This document shows, in pieces, positions 56,336-64,000 of a stretch of DNA of 64,000 bases. The notes beneath the pieces were generated by a model that saw only the letters and a list, made by a program, of their open reading frames with translations, did not search any database and was not told the DNA's origin. Source of the DNA: Pseudanabaena sp. PCC 7367 (lineage in GTDB: Bacteria; Cyanobacteriota; Cyanobacteriia; Pseudanabaenales; Pseudanabaenaceae); NCBI RefSeq assembly GCF_000317065.1, contig NC_019701.1:992001-1056000 (forward strand), written 5' to 3'. The position numbers and the translations under genes are program-made. Positions within the stretch are counted from its first letter, which is position 1. Each line of letters begins with the position of its first letter.

Positions 56336-57568
56336 TCAATGGTGATCAACCGCAGACTCCTTTAAAACTGCTTCAAAGTCTGCCAAATATTGCTTGGCAA
56401 CCTGCGGCAAGGCATAGGCTTGGGCTGCTTGATAACTGGTTTGGGCGATCGCAGCGAGTTTTTGCTGATCACTGATGATTATTTTGAGCTGGTCTGCCAG
56501 ACTAGTCACAGGATCGGCACTGCGATGATCGAAGATGAAACCACTTTCGCCCTCGCTAATAAAATCTTGAAAACACTCAAGCCCAGATACCAGCGCCGGA
56601 CAACCGCTTGCCATCGCTTCTAATGGTGCGCAGCCAAAGGTTTCGCCCTTTTCTGCCAAAGATGGATAGACAAATAGATCCGCCGATCGGTAATAGTTAA
56701 TTAGTTGCGCTTGATCAAACACCGCCCCAACCCAATTGAGGCGATCGCTAATTGCATTAGACATGGTCTGCAACTTTTGCAAATAATCCTCACCCCCACC
56801 GCCATATTTGGTTTCCCAGGGGCCAACGATCGTTAGTTGCCAGTTTGGCGCAATACCCGATTTAACCAGCTTTTGAAATGCCGCTAGCAATAGTTCGATT
56901 CCCTTTTCGGGGTGGACACGACCTACATATAAAATTGTTTTTGCTTGTTTGTTTGCATTGATGGAGTTTGGTTGCTCAGGCACGCGATCGCCATTAGCCA
57001 TCTCCTCTGGATGCTCAATCTGGTTAGTTTGATCAAGATTAGCTTGTTTGGCATAGAAAGCAGCGGCGATCGGGTAGGGCACCAGGGAAATTTTGGCTCG
57101 GAGATCGGGAATTTCCTGGGCGATCGCTGCCACTACTGGGCTGGTCACCGTCTGTAATCTGGCCACATGACGATAGAAACGCATTTGCCCCTTGGGATAG
57201 CGCCCCACATGGATATAAACTGCCCCAAAGCGCTGATGCCTGATTAGGATTGGCAGCCAAAATGTATTAGTCACCAGAATATCTGCCTCCGGCAATACCC
57301 CAGCATTAATCACCCGCCAGGAATAGACAAGGTCATATAGCTTCAGCACCAGCAAAGATTTAGGCGTATTAAATCCCTTTACCCGTTTGTGAATTACCCC
57401 GGCGATCTTCTCTGTGTCGGGCAGATCGCCATAGGCTCTGGAAATATGGGTAACCTGATGCCCCTGCCGCACAAATTCTTGCCCCAGATTGAACCAGTTT
57501 CGCTCCACCGCTCCCCCCATTAATGGTGGTACGGGTAAGAATGCCCCTTGTACAATGGTTATTCGCAT
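56336..57568 (-). CDS. GT4-family glycosyltransferase
   Basis: 410 residues of the GT-B fold: N-terminal MRITIVQGAFLPVPPLMGGAVERN, the glycine-rich GGAVE turn, central TILYVGRVHPEKGIELLLAAFQ and donor-site ADLFVYPSLAEKGETFGCAPLEAMASGCPALVSG with E-x7-E. Such enzymes use NDP sugars to lengthen exopolysaccharide or lipopolysaccharide chains. The acetyltransferase gene lies 232 bp downstream. There are no other capsule genes near, so this is an isolated pair. Confidence 0.93.
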   Translation of the reverse strand: MRITIVQGAFLPVPPLMGGAVERNWFNLGQEFVRQGHQVTHISRAYGDLPDTEKIAGVIHKRVKGFNTPKSLLVLKLYDLVYSWRVINAGVLPEADILVTNTFWLPILIRHQRFGAVYIHVGRYPKGQMRFYRHVARLQTVTSPVVAAIAQEIPDLRAKISLVPYPIAAAFYAKQANLDQTNQIEHPEEMANGDRVPEQPNSINANKQAKTILYVGRVHPEKGIELLLAAFQKLVKSGIAPNWQLTIVGPWETKYGGGGEDYLQKLQTMSNAISDRLNWVGAVFDQAQLINYYRSADLFVYPSLAEKGETFGCAPLEAMASGCPALVSGLECFQDFISEGESGFIFDHRSADPVTSLADQLKIIISDQQKLAAIAQTSYQAAQAYALPQVAKQYLADFEAVLKESAVDHH

Positions 57569-57891
57569 TAGTTGTGTCGCTTAAGTTCTGGTTGCTCGCT
57601 GCGATCGTTATAACCCAAAACGTCAATCTTGGCAGCATGAAAATCAAAAAATATTTACCAATAGTAAATCACTGAGTCTAAGCAAAAACTCGTTCAACTG
57701 CTAGCGACTTTTTTAGCCAGAATATCGATCGCTTAGGCCAACTAGTCTCGAATAATCAGGGCAAAGAATCCTGCTCTAGATCAACATTTCAGCAATTACT
57801 TGAGCATCGATGTTAAAAGTTTAAGACCTGATTGATTACCAGAAAGACGCGTGACGCGTAAGCTCTAATCGTGGATTAGTAAAACAATGAT
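57569..57891. other. Spacer between the GT4 gene and the acidic protein gene
   Basis: 323 bp. A GACGCGTGACGCGT direct repeat (57846-57859) and a CTAATC-GTG-GATTAG hairpin (57866-57880) lie near the end of the acidic protein gene. No ORF. Confidence 0.4.
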
Positions 57892-58623
57892 TTAAATTTT
57901 AGGGCGATCGCTGATCCCAGACACCTTAATCGAGATCGATTGCTCTTGCTCATCCACTGCTTCGATCACTGAAGCCAGAATTTCAGCCTTGAGCTGGGCG
58001 AACTTGCGATCGATCAAATCAGAAATCATCGGCATTAAAGATTCAGCCAGGGCAGAAGTATTGGCTACCTGTTGCCCCAAATCGGCCAACTGTTGCTCCA
58101 TGCCGCCAACGGTAGCATCGACCCGATCGAGATCGCGGCGCAGTTGGGTCGCAAAGGGGCCGACTAGCAAATTCTGGAGCGTGGAAACACCATCTTTGCT
58201 CAGATTTTGCCCTGCGCCTAGCTGACTGGGATCGGCATTTTCTGGGATTGCCCAACCAGAGAGAATATTCAAGAGGCCAGAAATTTGATCAGACTGCTTA
58301 GGCTGTTCAGACTGGCTTTGGGGTAGATTAGCACTTGGCTTAGGACTGGTCTCAGGTTCAGTTTTTGCCTCTGGCTGAAGTTGTGGGGATTCAGGGGCGG
58401 TAGCGATCGACTGGGGCTGATCATCCACCAGCGCATCCAGCAAGCTACTAATATCTTTTCGAGGGGCAGGAGAGGATAGCGGTTCAATCTCTATATCCTC
58501 CAAGCTTTCATCATCAAACCCATCCGGCGACAGGTCATCTGTCCAATCTGACAATAACTCCATCAGGCCAGATAATGGGCTATCTGCTGAATCGGTTACT
58601 GGTACTTTAATTTGGTTCATCAC
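57892..58623 (-). CDS. Unknown acidic protein with a repeated LLsxW motif and coiled coil
   Basis: 243 residues. No recognised family. The N-terminal SGLMELLSDWTDDLSPD and a second SGLLNILSGWAIPENAD (about 112-130) look like an internal repeat of a short helical motif. Between them is a Pro/Ser/Gln-rich linker. Residues 145-225 have heptad-like spacing (ATQLRRDLDRVDATVGGMEQ...), likely a coiled coil. It is soluble. It starts divergently from the large MscS gene across a 570-bp spacer. Function unknown; a scaffold role is a guess. Confidence 0.7.
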   Translation of the reverse strand: MMNQIKVPVTDSADSPLSGLMELLSDWTDDLSPDGFDDESLEDIEIEPLSSPAPRKDISSLLDALVDDQPQSIATAPESPQLQPEAKTEPETSPKPSANLPQSQSEQPKQSDQISGLLNILSGWAIPENADPSQLGAGQNLSKDGVSTLQNLLVGPFATQLRRDLDRVDATVGGMEQQLADLGQQVANTSALAESLMPMISDLIDRKFAQLKAEILASVIEAVDEQEQSISIKVSGISDRPKI

Positions 58624-59193
58624 AAAACCTCATAACAGTGTCTCCACCCACTTGCTTATTATGTGCACAAGGAGACAATATTTAGCCTTAGGCGATCGAA
58701 ATTTTTTTGATTTTAAAAATTATCTGGTTCCAATTCCCCTGCAACCTGCTTCCATATAGCTAGCCGAAACCAACCCAATCTCGCAGTTTGTCAATAAAAC
58801 CGGAGCAATATCTATATAACTATCTCTTTGTTCATGTCAGAACTCACATCAGGCAAAGGAGAAACAATTATTTATTAACTAACAATGCTAGTAACAATGT
58901 TAGATCCCTGTTAGACCAGGGTTATTGTTGCTTTCCCCCAGCTATCCCCACCGTGTAACCATTACCTATACTCTATTAAATTAATAGGTCTAGATTTAGT
59001 TGTCTGTGATCTAGCGCACTATGGTCAAATAATTAATTAACTTTCGTCAATCGCACCCATAACAGAGGATTAGCTAGCTGGATCTGGGTGATTGTTGTAT
59101 CATTTGCGCGATCGCCTGTTTGAATTTGCTGAATCTGCTCTTAACTTAACCTTACCTTACTTTAGCTAGCTAGCCCTATCCCCGACGAGAACC
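58624..59193. other. Divergent spacer with both promoters
   Basis: 570 bp between the acidic protein and the large MscS gene. A CCCTG-TTAGAC-CAGGG hairpin near 58905-58921 and several TAATTAAT stretches are seen; no RNA gene recognised. Confidence 0.35.
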
Positions 59194-61173
59194 ATGAAAA
59201 AACGCACCCTGGTGCTGATCCTCCTGGCCTTTGCCGTATTTGGTTTGACGATCGCCCCCAGTATCATCCCCAGTATCGCCCCCAGTATTACCACAAGTAT
59301 TGCCACCGATGCTGGTGCATATTCTTCTCCGGCCAGAGTGATTGTTCAACCCAGCGATCAAATTAGCGATCAAATTAGCGATCGAGGGCTTGATCCGGGG
59401 CAAGTCAAAATCGCCCAACTGCTTGAATCGGACAATCCCAACAGCACTGACAATGAAGCGGAGTCAGACACGATCACCCCAATTGCCACATCAGCGATCG
59501 TACGTTTAGGCAATCAACCAATTTTTGAGATCAAAGTCGCGGCCGGTGCAACCACTGCCGCCGATCGAGCTGAGATCATCAGCGATCGCATTGAAACCCT
59601 GGCCAATGATCCATTGATTCCGCTAGGAGCAATCCAGGTGGGCGACCAAGGTGGTGTAACTGTAATTTTTGCTGGGGATGTGGTGCTGGCGCAAATTACC
59701 GAAGCCGACGCGATCGCTGCCAATACTACAGTTTTGGAGTTGGCCAATCAATCTGCCAATCAGATCAATCAGGCCGTAGCTAGCTATCGCCAAACAAATA
59801 ACGTAGGGGCGATCGCCACCGAACCAGGCGCAGGTTGGGCAACGCTGCCACAGCTATTTCAATTTATTAACAATCGCAACCTGAATATTGGCACTACGCA
59901 GGCAATTCTCTATGCGGTGATCGCCACGTTTGTTTTTGTGATTGTACGGCTGATTGTTGGTAGCTTTTTTGGCCTGATTATTAACCGGATCGATCGGCAG
60001 CGGAGTAGCCAAGCCAGCGGGATCAGAATTAGGGAAATTGAATTCTTTTCTGCCGATCAGCTAATCGACTTTGTCCTGGATATCACCAAGTTTATTCGCT
60101 TTGTGGCCAATCTAGGGCTATTCACAATCTATTTGGTTTTTGTATTTAGCCTTTTTCCGATCACCCAAAAATTAGAAGCGCAGTTCTGGCAATATTTATC
60201 CCTGGCCTTAAATAATGGCTGGAAAGCCTTCGTTGACTATATCCCGAACCTGTTTAGCATTTTCCTGATTGGCTTTGTTATTTACTATATTCTCAAATTT
60301 ATTCGGCCAATTTTCCGGCGCTTGGGGGATGGCTCGCTCACGATCGATGGCTTCTATCCAGAATTCGCCCAGCCCACCTATCGCATCATTGAATTACTGG
60401 TATTGGCGCTCACTGCGATCGTGATTTTTCCCTACCTACCTGGGTTTGGCTCGCCAGCATTTCGGGCGATCGCCCTGTTTTTGGGTGCCCTGGTTTCGTT
60501 TGGTTCCACCACCGCCGTGGCCAATGGCGTAGCGGGAATTATTTTGATTTATACGCGCTCGTTTCAAATTGGCGATCGGATCAAAATTGGCAACGTGACT
60601 GGCAATGTGGAAGAAAAAATGTTGTTGGTGACGCGGATTCGCACCTTTGAAAATACGGTGGTCACGATTCCCAATGCCAATCTGCTCTCTGACAATATTG
60701 TTAATTACAGCGCCACGATCCGCGATCACAATACGCCAGTGTTGCTCTCGACCACAATCACGATCGGCTATGATGTGCCCTGGCGGGAGCTAGAGCCAGT
60801 TTTGGTTGCTGCGGCGCTTGCCACTGAACATGTGCGATCGGAGCCGCGTCCGTTTGTGTTGCAACTTGGTTTGGGGGATTTTTCGGTCAGCTATGAGCTA
60901 AAGGTTTATACCGATCGACCCACGATTATGGAGTTAATCCACTCGGAATTGCATCGCAATATTCAGGATCAATGTAATGCCGCCCAGATCGAGATTCTTT
61001 CGCCAGTCTATTCCGCCATGCGAGACGGCAATAAATCTACAATTCCCTCGGAATATCTGCCGGATGATTATGCGGAGCCTGGGTTTAATTTGCATCCGCT
61101 GGGTAATCTATTTCAAATTGACTTACGCATGGGCAAGAACCGCAATGGTGGACAAAGTGATTCGTCTCCTTGA
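59194..61173 (+). CDS. Large MscS-family mechanosensitive channel
   Basis: 659 residues. A signal peptide (KKRTLVLILLAFAVFGLTIA) is followed by a low-complexity stretch of repeated PSI units. A periplasmic region of about 180 residues comes next. About five membrane helices follow (first near 245-270), then the pore helix region and the MscS beta domain (FQIGDRIKIGNVTGNVEEKMLLVTRIRTFENTVVTIPNANL). The C-terminal domain ends with LRMGKNRNGG. It should release solutes at osmotic downshift and is larger and structurally more complex than the small channel at 14322. Confidence 0.9.
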   Translation: MKKRTLVLILLAFAVFGLTIAPSIIPSIAPSITTSIATDAGAYSSPARVIVQPSDQISDQISDRGLDPGQVKIAQLLESDNPNSTDNEAESDTITPIATSAIVRLGNQPIFEIKVAAGATTAADRAEIISDRIETLANDPLIPLGAIQVGDQGGVTVIFAGDVVLAQITEADAIAANTTVLELANQSANQINQAVASYRQTNNVGAIATEPGAGWATLPQLFQFINNRNLNIGTTQAILYAVIATFVFVIVRLIVGSFFGLIINRIDRQRSSQASGIRIREIEFFSADQLIDFVLDITKFIRFVANLGLFTIYLVFVFSLFPITQKLEAQFWQYLSLALNNGWKAFVDYIPNLFSIFLIGFVIYYILKFIRPIFRRLGDGSLTIDGFYPEFAQPTYRIIELLVLALTAIVIFPYLPGFGSPAFRAIALFLGALVSFGSTTAVANGVAGIILIYTRSFQIGDRIKIGNVTGNVEEKMLLVTRIRTFENTVVTIPNANLLSDNIVNYSATIRDHNTPVLLSTTITIGYDVPWRELEPVLVAAALATEHVRSEPRPFVLQLGLGDFSVSYELKVYTDRPTIMELIHSELHRNIQDQCNAAQIEILSPVYSAMRDGNKSTIPSEYLPDDYAEPGFNLHPLGNLFQIDLRMGKNRNGGQSDSSP

Positions 61174-61479
61174 TGCGGGGATGCGCAGGGATGCTCCGAT
61201 CGCTACACATGCACAAGCTGAGATGTTCAAATATTTAAATCAAAGTATTTGAGCCAGTTAAGTTGATGAAGCTATAGCAGTCGAGGAGAGGATTAGGACA
61301 TAGTCAATCTTTGCAAGAACTTCAATCAGGGTGATCTAAATCCACAAACTTTTCCACTAATGATGTTTGGCGTAAATCCTCTGCAATGGCATCAATAACA
61401 TTGACTGAGCTAAACTGAGGCTGGAATAAATGCACACATCAGTTAGCATTAGGGTAGTCATAGCAATTGGACTCAAGTC
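61174..61479. other. Spacer between the large MscS and antitoxin-like genes
   Basis: 306 bp. On the minus strand a GTG-started 37-codon frame (61322-61435) reads ...SSVNVIDAIAEDLRQTSLVEKF..., protein-like but without a partner or family. No RNA gene recognised. Confidence 0.3.
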
Positions 61480-61713
61480 ATGCTACGAGAAACACTAAAG
61501 CACGAGATCGATCAACTCAGTGATAGTCAACTGGCAAAGATTGCTGACTTTATCAATTCAATCAAGACACAAGCTATACCAATTTGGCAAAGTGCCACAC
61601 CGATCGAACGGGCTGAAGATTTTCGCGCTTGGGTTGCCCAGCTTCCTGAAACAAATATTCCCCTTGATGATGCCGCTTTTGACCGCAGTATTATCTATTA
61701 TATTAATAGCTAA
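61480..61713 (+). CDS. Orphan antitoxin-like small protein
   Basis: 77 residues. MLRETLKHEIDQLSDSQLAKIADFI resembles the N-terminal helical region of many small cyanobacterial antitoxin-like proteins. The rest (WQSATPIERAEDFRAWVAQLPETNIPLDDAAFDRS) is also typical, with an acidic end. No PIN-domain or RelE-like toxin gene is next to it, and the next gene downstream (44 bp) codes for an OmpA-like protein. It may be an orphan antitoxin or a small regulator. The start ATG follows a TCAAGTC with no clear ribosome-binding site. Confidence 0.6.
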   Translation: MLRETLKHEIDQLSDSQLAKIADFINSIKTQAIPIWQSATPIERAEDFRAWVAQLPETNIPLDDAAFDRSIIYYINS

Positions 61714-61757
61714 CTAAAGATTACAAACCAAACTAACAGCGCGATCGGCAGCAGGTT

Positions 61758-63161
61758 ATGGCAACTCCGGAGCGACCCCAGGACTATTCCGCCCATTCCA
61801 ACCTCGATCCCATCGATGAAACGATTCGACTACATGGGTTCGCAGATTTGCTATCGGAACTGGCCAAGGAAGATAAACCCTTGGTAGATACAGATGTGGT
61901 GGCCAAAAGTCAGGAAATTGAAAAAAAATTAGATTTGCCACCCATTCCCGATTTGGTCAAGCAAGCCCAAGAGCACTCTGAAGCCTCTGGAGCATTAGAC
62001 ATCCCATCCGAACCCGCTGCAACCATAGCCGATCGCCAGCAAGCTAATGATTCCGAGCAGAGCAATCCAACCTTAACTCCAGTCGATCGCCCTACCCCAT
62101 CCCCCACTCAAACCCAAACCGAACCCGCCTCCGTGATGGTGGCCACCGACAAGCTGAATGCCCTGTTGGCGGAAGTGTCCCATCTGCGTGATGCTCAAAC
62201 TAATCTAACCACTCACATCAATGATCTAGAAACTCAGCTAAAGGAGGCAGAAGGTCGATCGATCGATCCATTGGCACTTGATCCATCGTCAGGATCTAAT
62301 CAAACAGCCAACCAGTTATTCATGGCAAGATTTGGCCTGCTGATTCTATTGGGTTTACTAATATTAATTCCGGTTGGCATCTATCAATATTTCAAGCTGG
62401 TGGAACGGGGACGCGAAAAAGCCGTAATGCTGAAGCTAAGCGCAGTGCCGCAATTATCGGTTTATCGGATTGAAGCAGATGTGCGCGGTCAAAACCTAGA
62501 GCTGCGCGGTAAGTTGCCCCAGCGGCATTTACGGGATCTGGCCGAAGAAGTGGCCACGGCTGCGCTACCGGGATATCGCGTTAACAATGAAATTATCACG
62601 ATCGATATCCCTGCTGATCCATTACTGGTCAACGAAGAAGCCCAGCGATTGGCGGCGGCTTTTTCAGCGATCGATGGCATGAACATTGAGGCGCAACTCC
62701 AGGGGAGCGAAGTGCTTTTAACCGGAACCGCAATCCGCCAGCAAAGCATCAATGCGCTGGTGCCTGCTTTCAATCAGTTGCCGGGGGTGGAACAAATCAC
62801 CAATCAGGTGAAATTTACACCACCAGCGATCGCCACCAGGGTCTACTTTGCGTTTGAATCAGCCACAGTTGAGCTAAGGGACATAGATGGCAAGCTAGAA
62901 AACGTCAAGCAATTTATGCGCCAAAATCCTACTTTCCGGTTGCGCATTGTTGGCTATGCCAATGCAAATGAATATCTGGCTGAGCAACTAGCTCAGGAAC
63001 GCGCCCAGGCGGTGAAGAATATTCTTGAAGATCGTGGCATCGATCGCCGTAACATGAGCGCGATCGCTGGGGCGGGCAATCCACCAGGGGTAGCAGCAGA
63101 TCAAGAAGATTGGCTGAATCAAGCGGTTTTGTTTGAATTAATTGAACCCGATTCAGAGTAA
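61758..63161 (+). CDS. OmpA-like C-terminal domain protein with BON-like region
   Basis: 467 residues. N-terminal part (1-175) is soluble and acidic, with a Pro/Thr/Gln-rich linker and a helical stretch (LNALLAEVSHLRDAQTNLTTHIND). One membrane helix is at about 197-218 (LLILLGLLILIPVGIYQYF). Next are BON-like modules (residues about 240-350, LSVYRIEADVRGQNLELRGKL), then an OmpA/MotB-type peptidoglycan-binding domain (YFAFESATVELRDIDGKL ... RLRIVGYANANEYLAEQLAQERAQAV). It thus spans the membrane and may anchor to the cell wall. The long cytoplasmic-side N-terminus is uncommon among OmpA-like proteins. Confidence 0.85.
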   Translation: MATPERPQDYSAHSNLDPIDETIRLHGFADLLSELAKEDKPLVDTDVVAKSQEIEKKLDLPPIPDLVKQAQEHSEASGALDIPSEPAATIADRQQANDSEQSNPTLTPVDRPTPSPTQTQTEPASVMVATDKLNALLAEVSHLRDAQTNLTTHINDLETQLKEAEGRSIDPLALDPSSGSNQTANQLFMARFGLLILLGLLILIPVGIYQYFKLVERGREKAVMLKLSAVPQLSVYRIEADVRGQNLELRGKLPQRHLRDLAEEVATAALPGYRVNNEIITIDIPADPLLVNEEAQRLAAAFSAIDGMNIEAQLQGSEVLLTGTAIRQQSINALVPAFNQLPGVEQITNQVKFTPPAIATRVYFAFESATVELRDIDGKLENVKQFMRQNPTFRLRIVGYANANEYLAEQLAQERAQAVKNILEDRGIDRRNMSAIAGAGNPPGVAADQEDWLNQAVLFELIEPDSE

Positions 63162-63177
63162 AAATTGAGAGTACAAA

Positions 63178-64000
63178 CTAACCCTGACAGCGCACTAGAA
63201 ACAAATCAATGGCGATCGCCAACCGATGTAGATCGCACGGTGCTGGTGCAGGCTTGTAACCGAGATTATGTAACTGCGATAGCCGTTGCCAATGCTTGGT
63301 ATATAGATGGCTCACACTCAAATTGGGAAAAGATTGGCGCAATGCCTGGGCAAACTTGAGATCTTCCACGTCTTTTTCGATCGTGGTGGTCAAGGATGCT
63401 CCATTCTCAAAATCACTATAAAAGTAATAGACCATTTGACCAAGGGTGCCCAGGAGCAGAAAGCCATAGATCTGTGAATCGGCCTTGCCATAGCCGCGAA
63501 TAATAATATCGCTAAACTTACTGCAAACCATGTCCCCCAGCGCATAGAAGCGCAGATTAGCCATTGCGGCATCAACCCCATCGATCAATTGCTCCAGGTT
63601 ATTCTGGCTCGATACTTCCTCCGTGCCATCGCTGTGCTCCACATCAGCAGCATTGGCAGCATTGGCAGCATTGGCAGCATTGGCAGCATTAGCTGGATTA
63701 TCATTTAGGTTGATCGCCAGTGGCATTGCTGTTTCCGGCAATTGGTTTAGATCAGAAACATAAAAAGTAGCTGCTTGCCCTGCTAAAATAACCTGCTCAG
63801 AACGGTAGGCTGCAAACTGACGGCTGATGTCAGAGCGTAAGATATCCTGCGCCATCGAGGTGGGGTCAATCTTGACTCGCTCCATAGACAAAGACCAAAT
63901 GTCACCAAAGCGCTGTTGAAAAAATAAGGTGGCCAAATGTGGTTTATATTTTGCCTGAATGCCGATCGCCACATGTGACCGGGTTAGTTCTGCTTGCTGA
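63178..64000 (-). CDS. Unknown protein, 5' end outside window
   Basis: The frame is open to the window edge; an internal GTG at 63972 is only one possible start, so at least 274 residues are present. No recognised family. Early strands FFQQRFGDIWSLSMERV precede a tandem Asn-Ala-Ala repeat from five copies of a 9-bp unit (63647-63691). The second half has IIRGYGKADSQIYGFLLLGTLGQMVYYFYSDF, possibly a buried helix pair. It converges with the OmpA-like gene 16 bp away. Function unknown. Confidence 0.65.
   Translation of the reverse strand, partial: QQAELTRSHVAIGIQAKYKPHLATLFFQQRFGDIWSLSMERVKIDPTSMAQDILRSDISRQFAAYRSEQVILAGQAATFYVSDLNQLPETAMPLAINLNDNPANAANAANAANAANAADVEHSDGTEEVSSQNNLEQLIDGVDAAMANLRFYALGDMVCSKFSDIIIRGYGKADSQIYGFLLLGTLGQMVYYFYSDFENGASLTTTIEKDVEDLKFAQALRQSFPNLSVSHLYTKHWQRLSQLHNLGYKPAPAPCDLHRLAIAIDLFLVRCQG
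63647..63691. repeat. 9-bp coding repeat (Asn-Ala-Ala)
   Basis: Five copies of GCAGCATTG (last copy with a terminal A) in the unknown gene, encoding repeated Asn-Ala-Ala on the minus strand. Confidence 0.95.

Overview
The window is chromosomal DNA from a cyanobacterium. The direct signs are the very frequent HIP1-type palindrome GCGATCGC and its GATCGC/CGATCG variants in genes and spacers, a PetM-like cytochrome b6f subunit, Ycf35, a plastid-lipid-associated (PAP/fibrillin) protein, a COP23-domain protein and a cyanobacterial-type gas vesicle gene set (gvpA, gvpC, gvpN, gvpJ). Low gene density, many spacers of 300-970 bp, gas vesicles and moderate GC would fit a filamentous Pseudanabaena- or Leptolyngbya-like organism, but this placement is inference. 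No rRNA, tRNA, CRISPR array, prophage or intact insertion sequence was recognised.

Layout. 1-9.5 kb: anmK (cut by the window edge), a DUF2997 / Ycf35 / 4Fe-4S ferredoxin set, a renalase-like flavoprotein, isoaspartyl peptidase, a zinc alcohol dehydrogenase, 3-methyladenine glycosylase and radA. 10-18.6 kb: a RodZ-like protein followed at once by a decayed IS1-type transposase fragment, enolase with its terminator, an unknown membrane protein beside an MscS channel, HU with its terminator, a cobD-like aminotransferase-fold enzyme and lipA. 19-28 kb: two tandem near-identical response regulators with coiled-coil tails, a PAP/fibrillin protein, a degenerate EAL protein, a zinc-type asparaginase, an alpha/beta hydrolase, a 33-residue PetM, a MOSC protein, small membrane proteins and a YbjN-like protein. 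28-35.8 kb: a periplasmic binding protein, a large hybrid histidine kinase, a DUF4230 protein and rpsN.

36-41 kb is the gas vesicle region on the minus strand, gvpA-gvpC-gvpN-gvpJ, with a COP23 gene upstream. GvpC is long and carries five exact-length 33-residue repeats. The accessory genes normally needed for vesicle assembly (gvpK, F/L, G, V, W) are not here. 41.5-51 kb: a FAH-family hydrolase, an aspartate aminotransferase, a wrecked TAXI-type solute receptor gene, a second large histidine kinase and a PAS-GGDEF-EAL protein. 51.5-64 kb: a pentapeptide-repeat membrane protein, an ABC exporter pair, a WcaF-like acetyltransferase and a GT4 glycosyltransferase, an acidic unknown protein, a second MscS channel, an orphan antitoxin-like protein, an OmpA-like protein and a partial unknown gene.

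Themes. Signalling is prominent: two related kinases share a 16-residue expansion in the dimerisation domain, there are two EAL proteins and a pair of response regulators. Gas vesicles, two MscS channels and cell-envelope enzymes point to a planktonic or osmotically variable life (inference). The spacers carry many short direct tandem duplications (11-22 bp), and the same kind of duplication is what disrupted the TAXI receptor gene. No wholly new defence or biosynthetic system was found. The best leads are the gas vesicle locus, the decayed receptor gene, a possible small RNA in the gvpN-gvpC spacer and the paired regulators.
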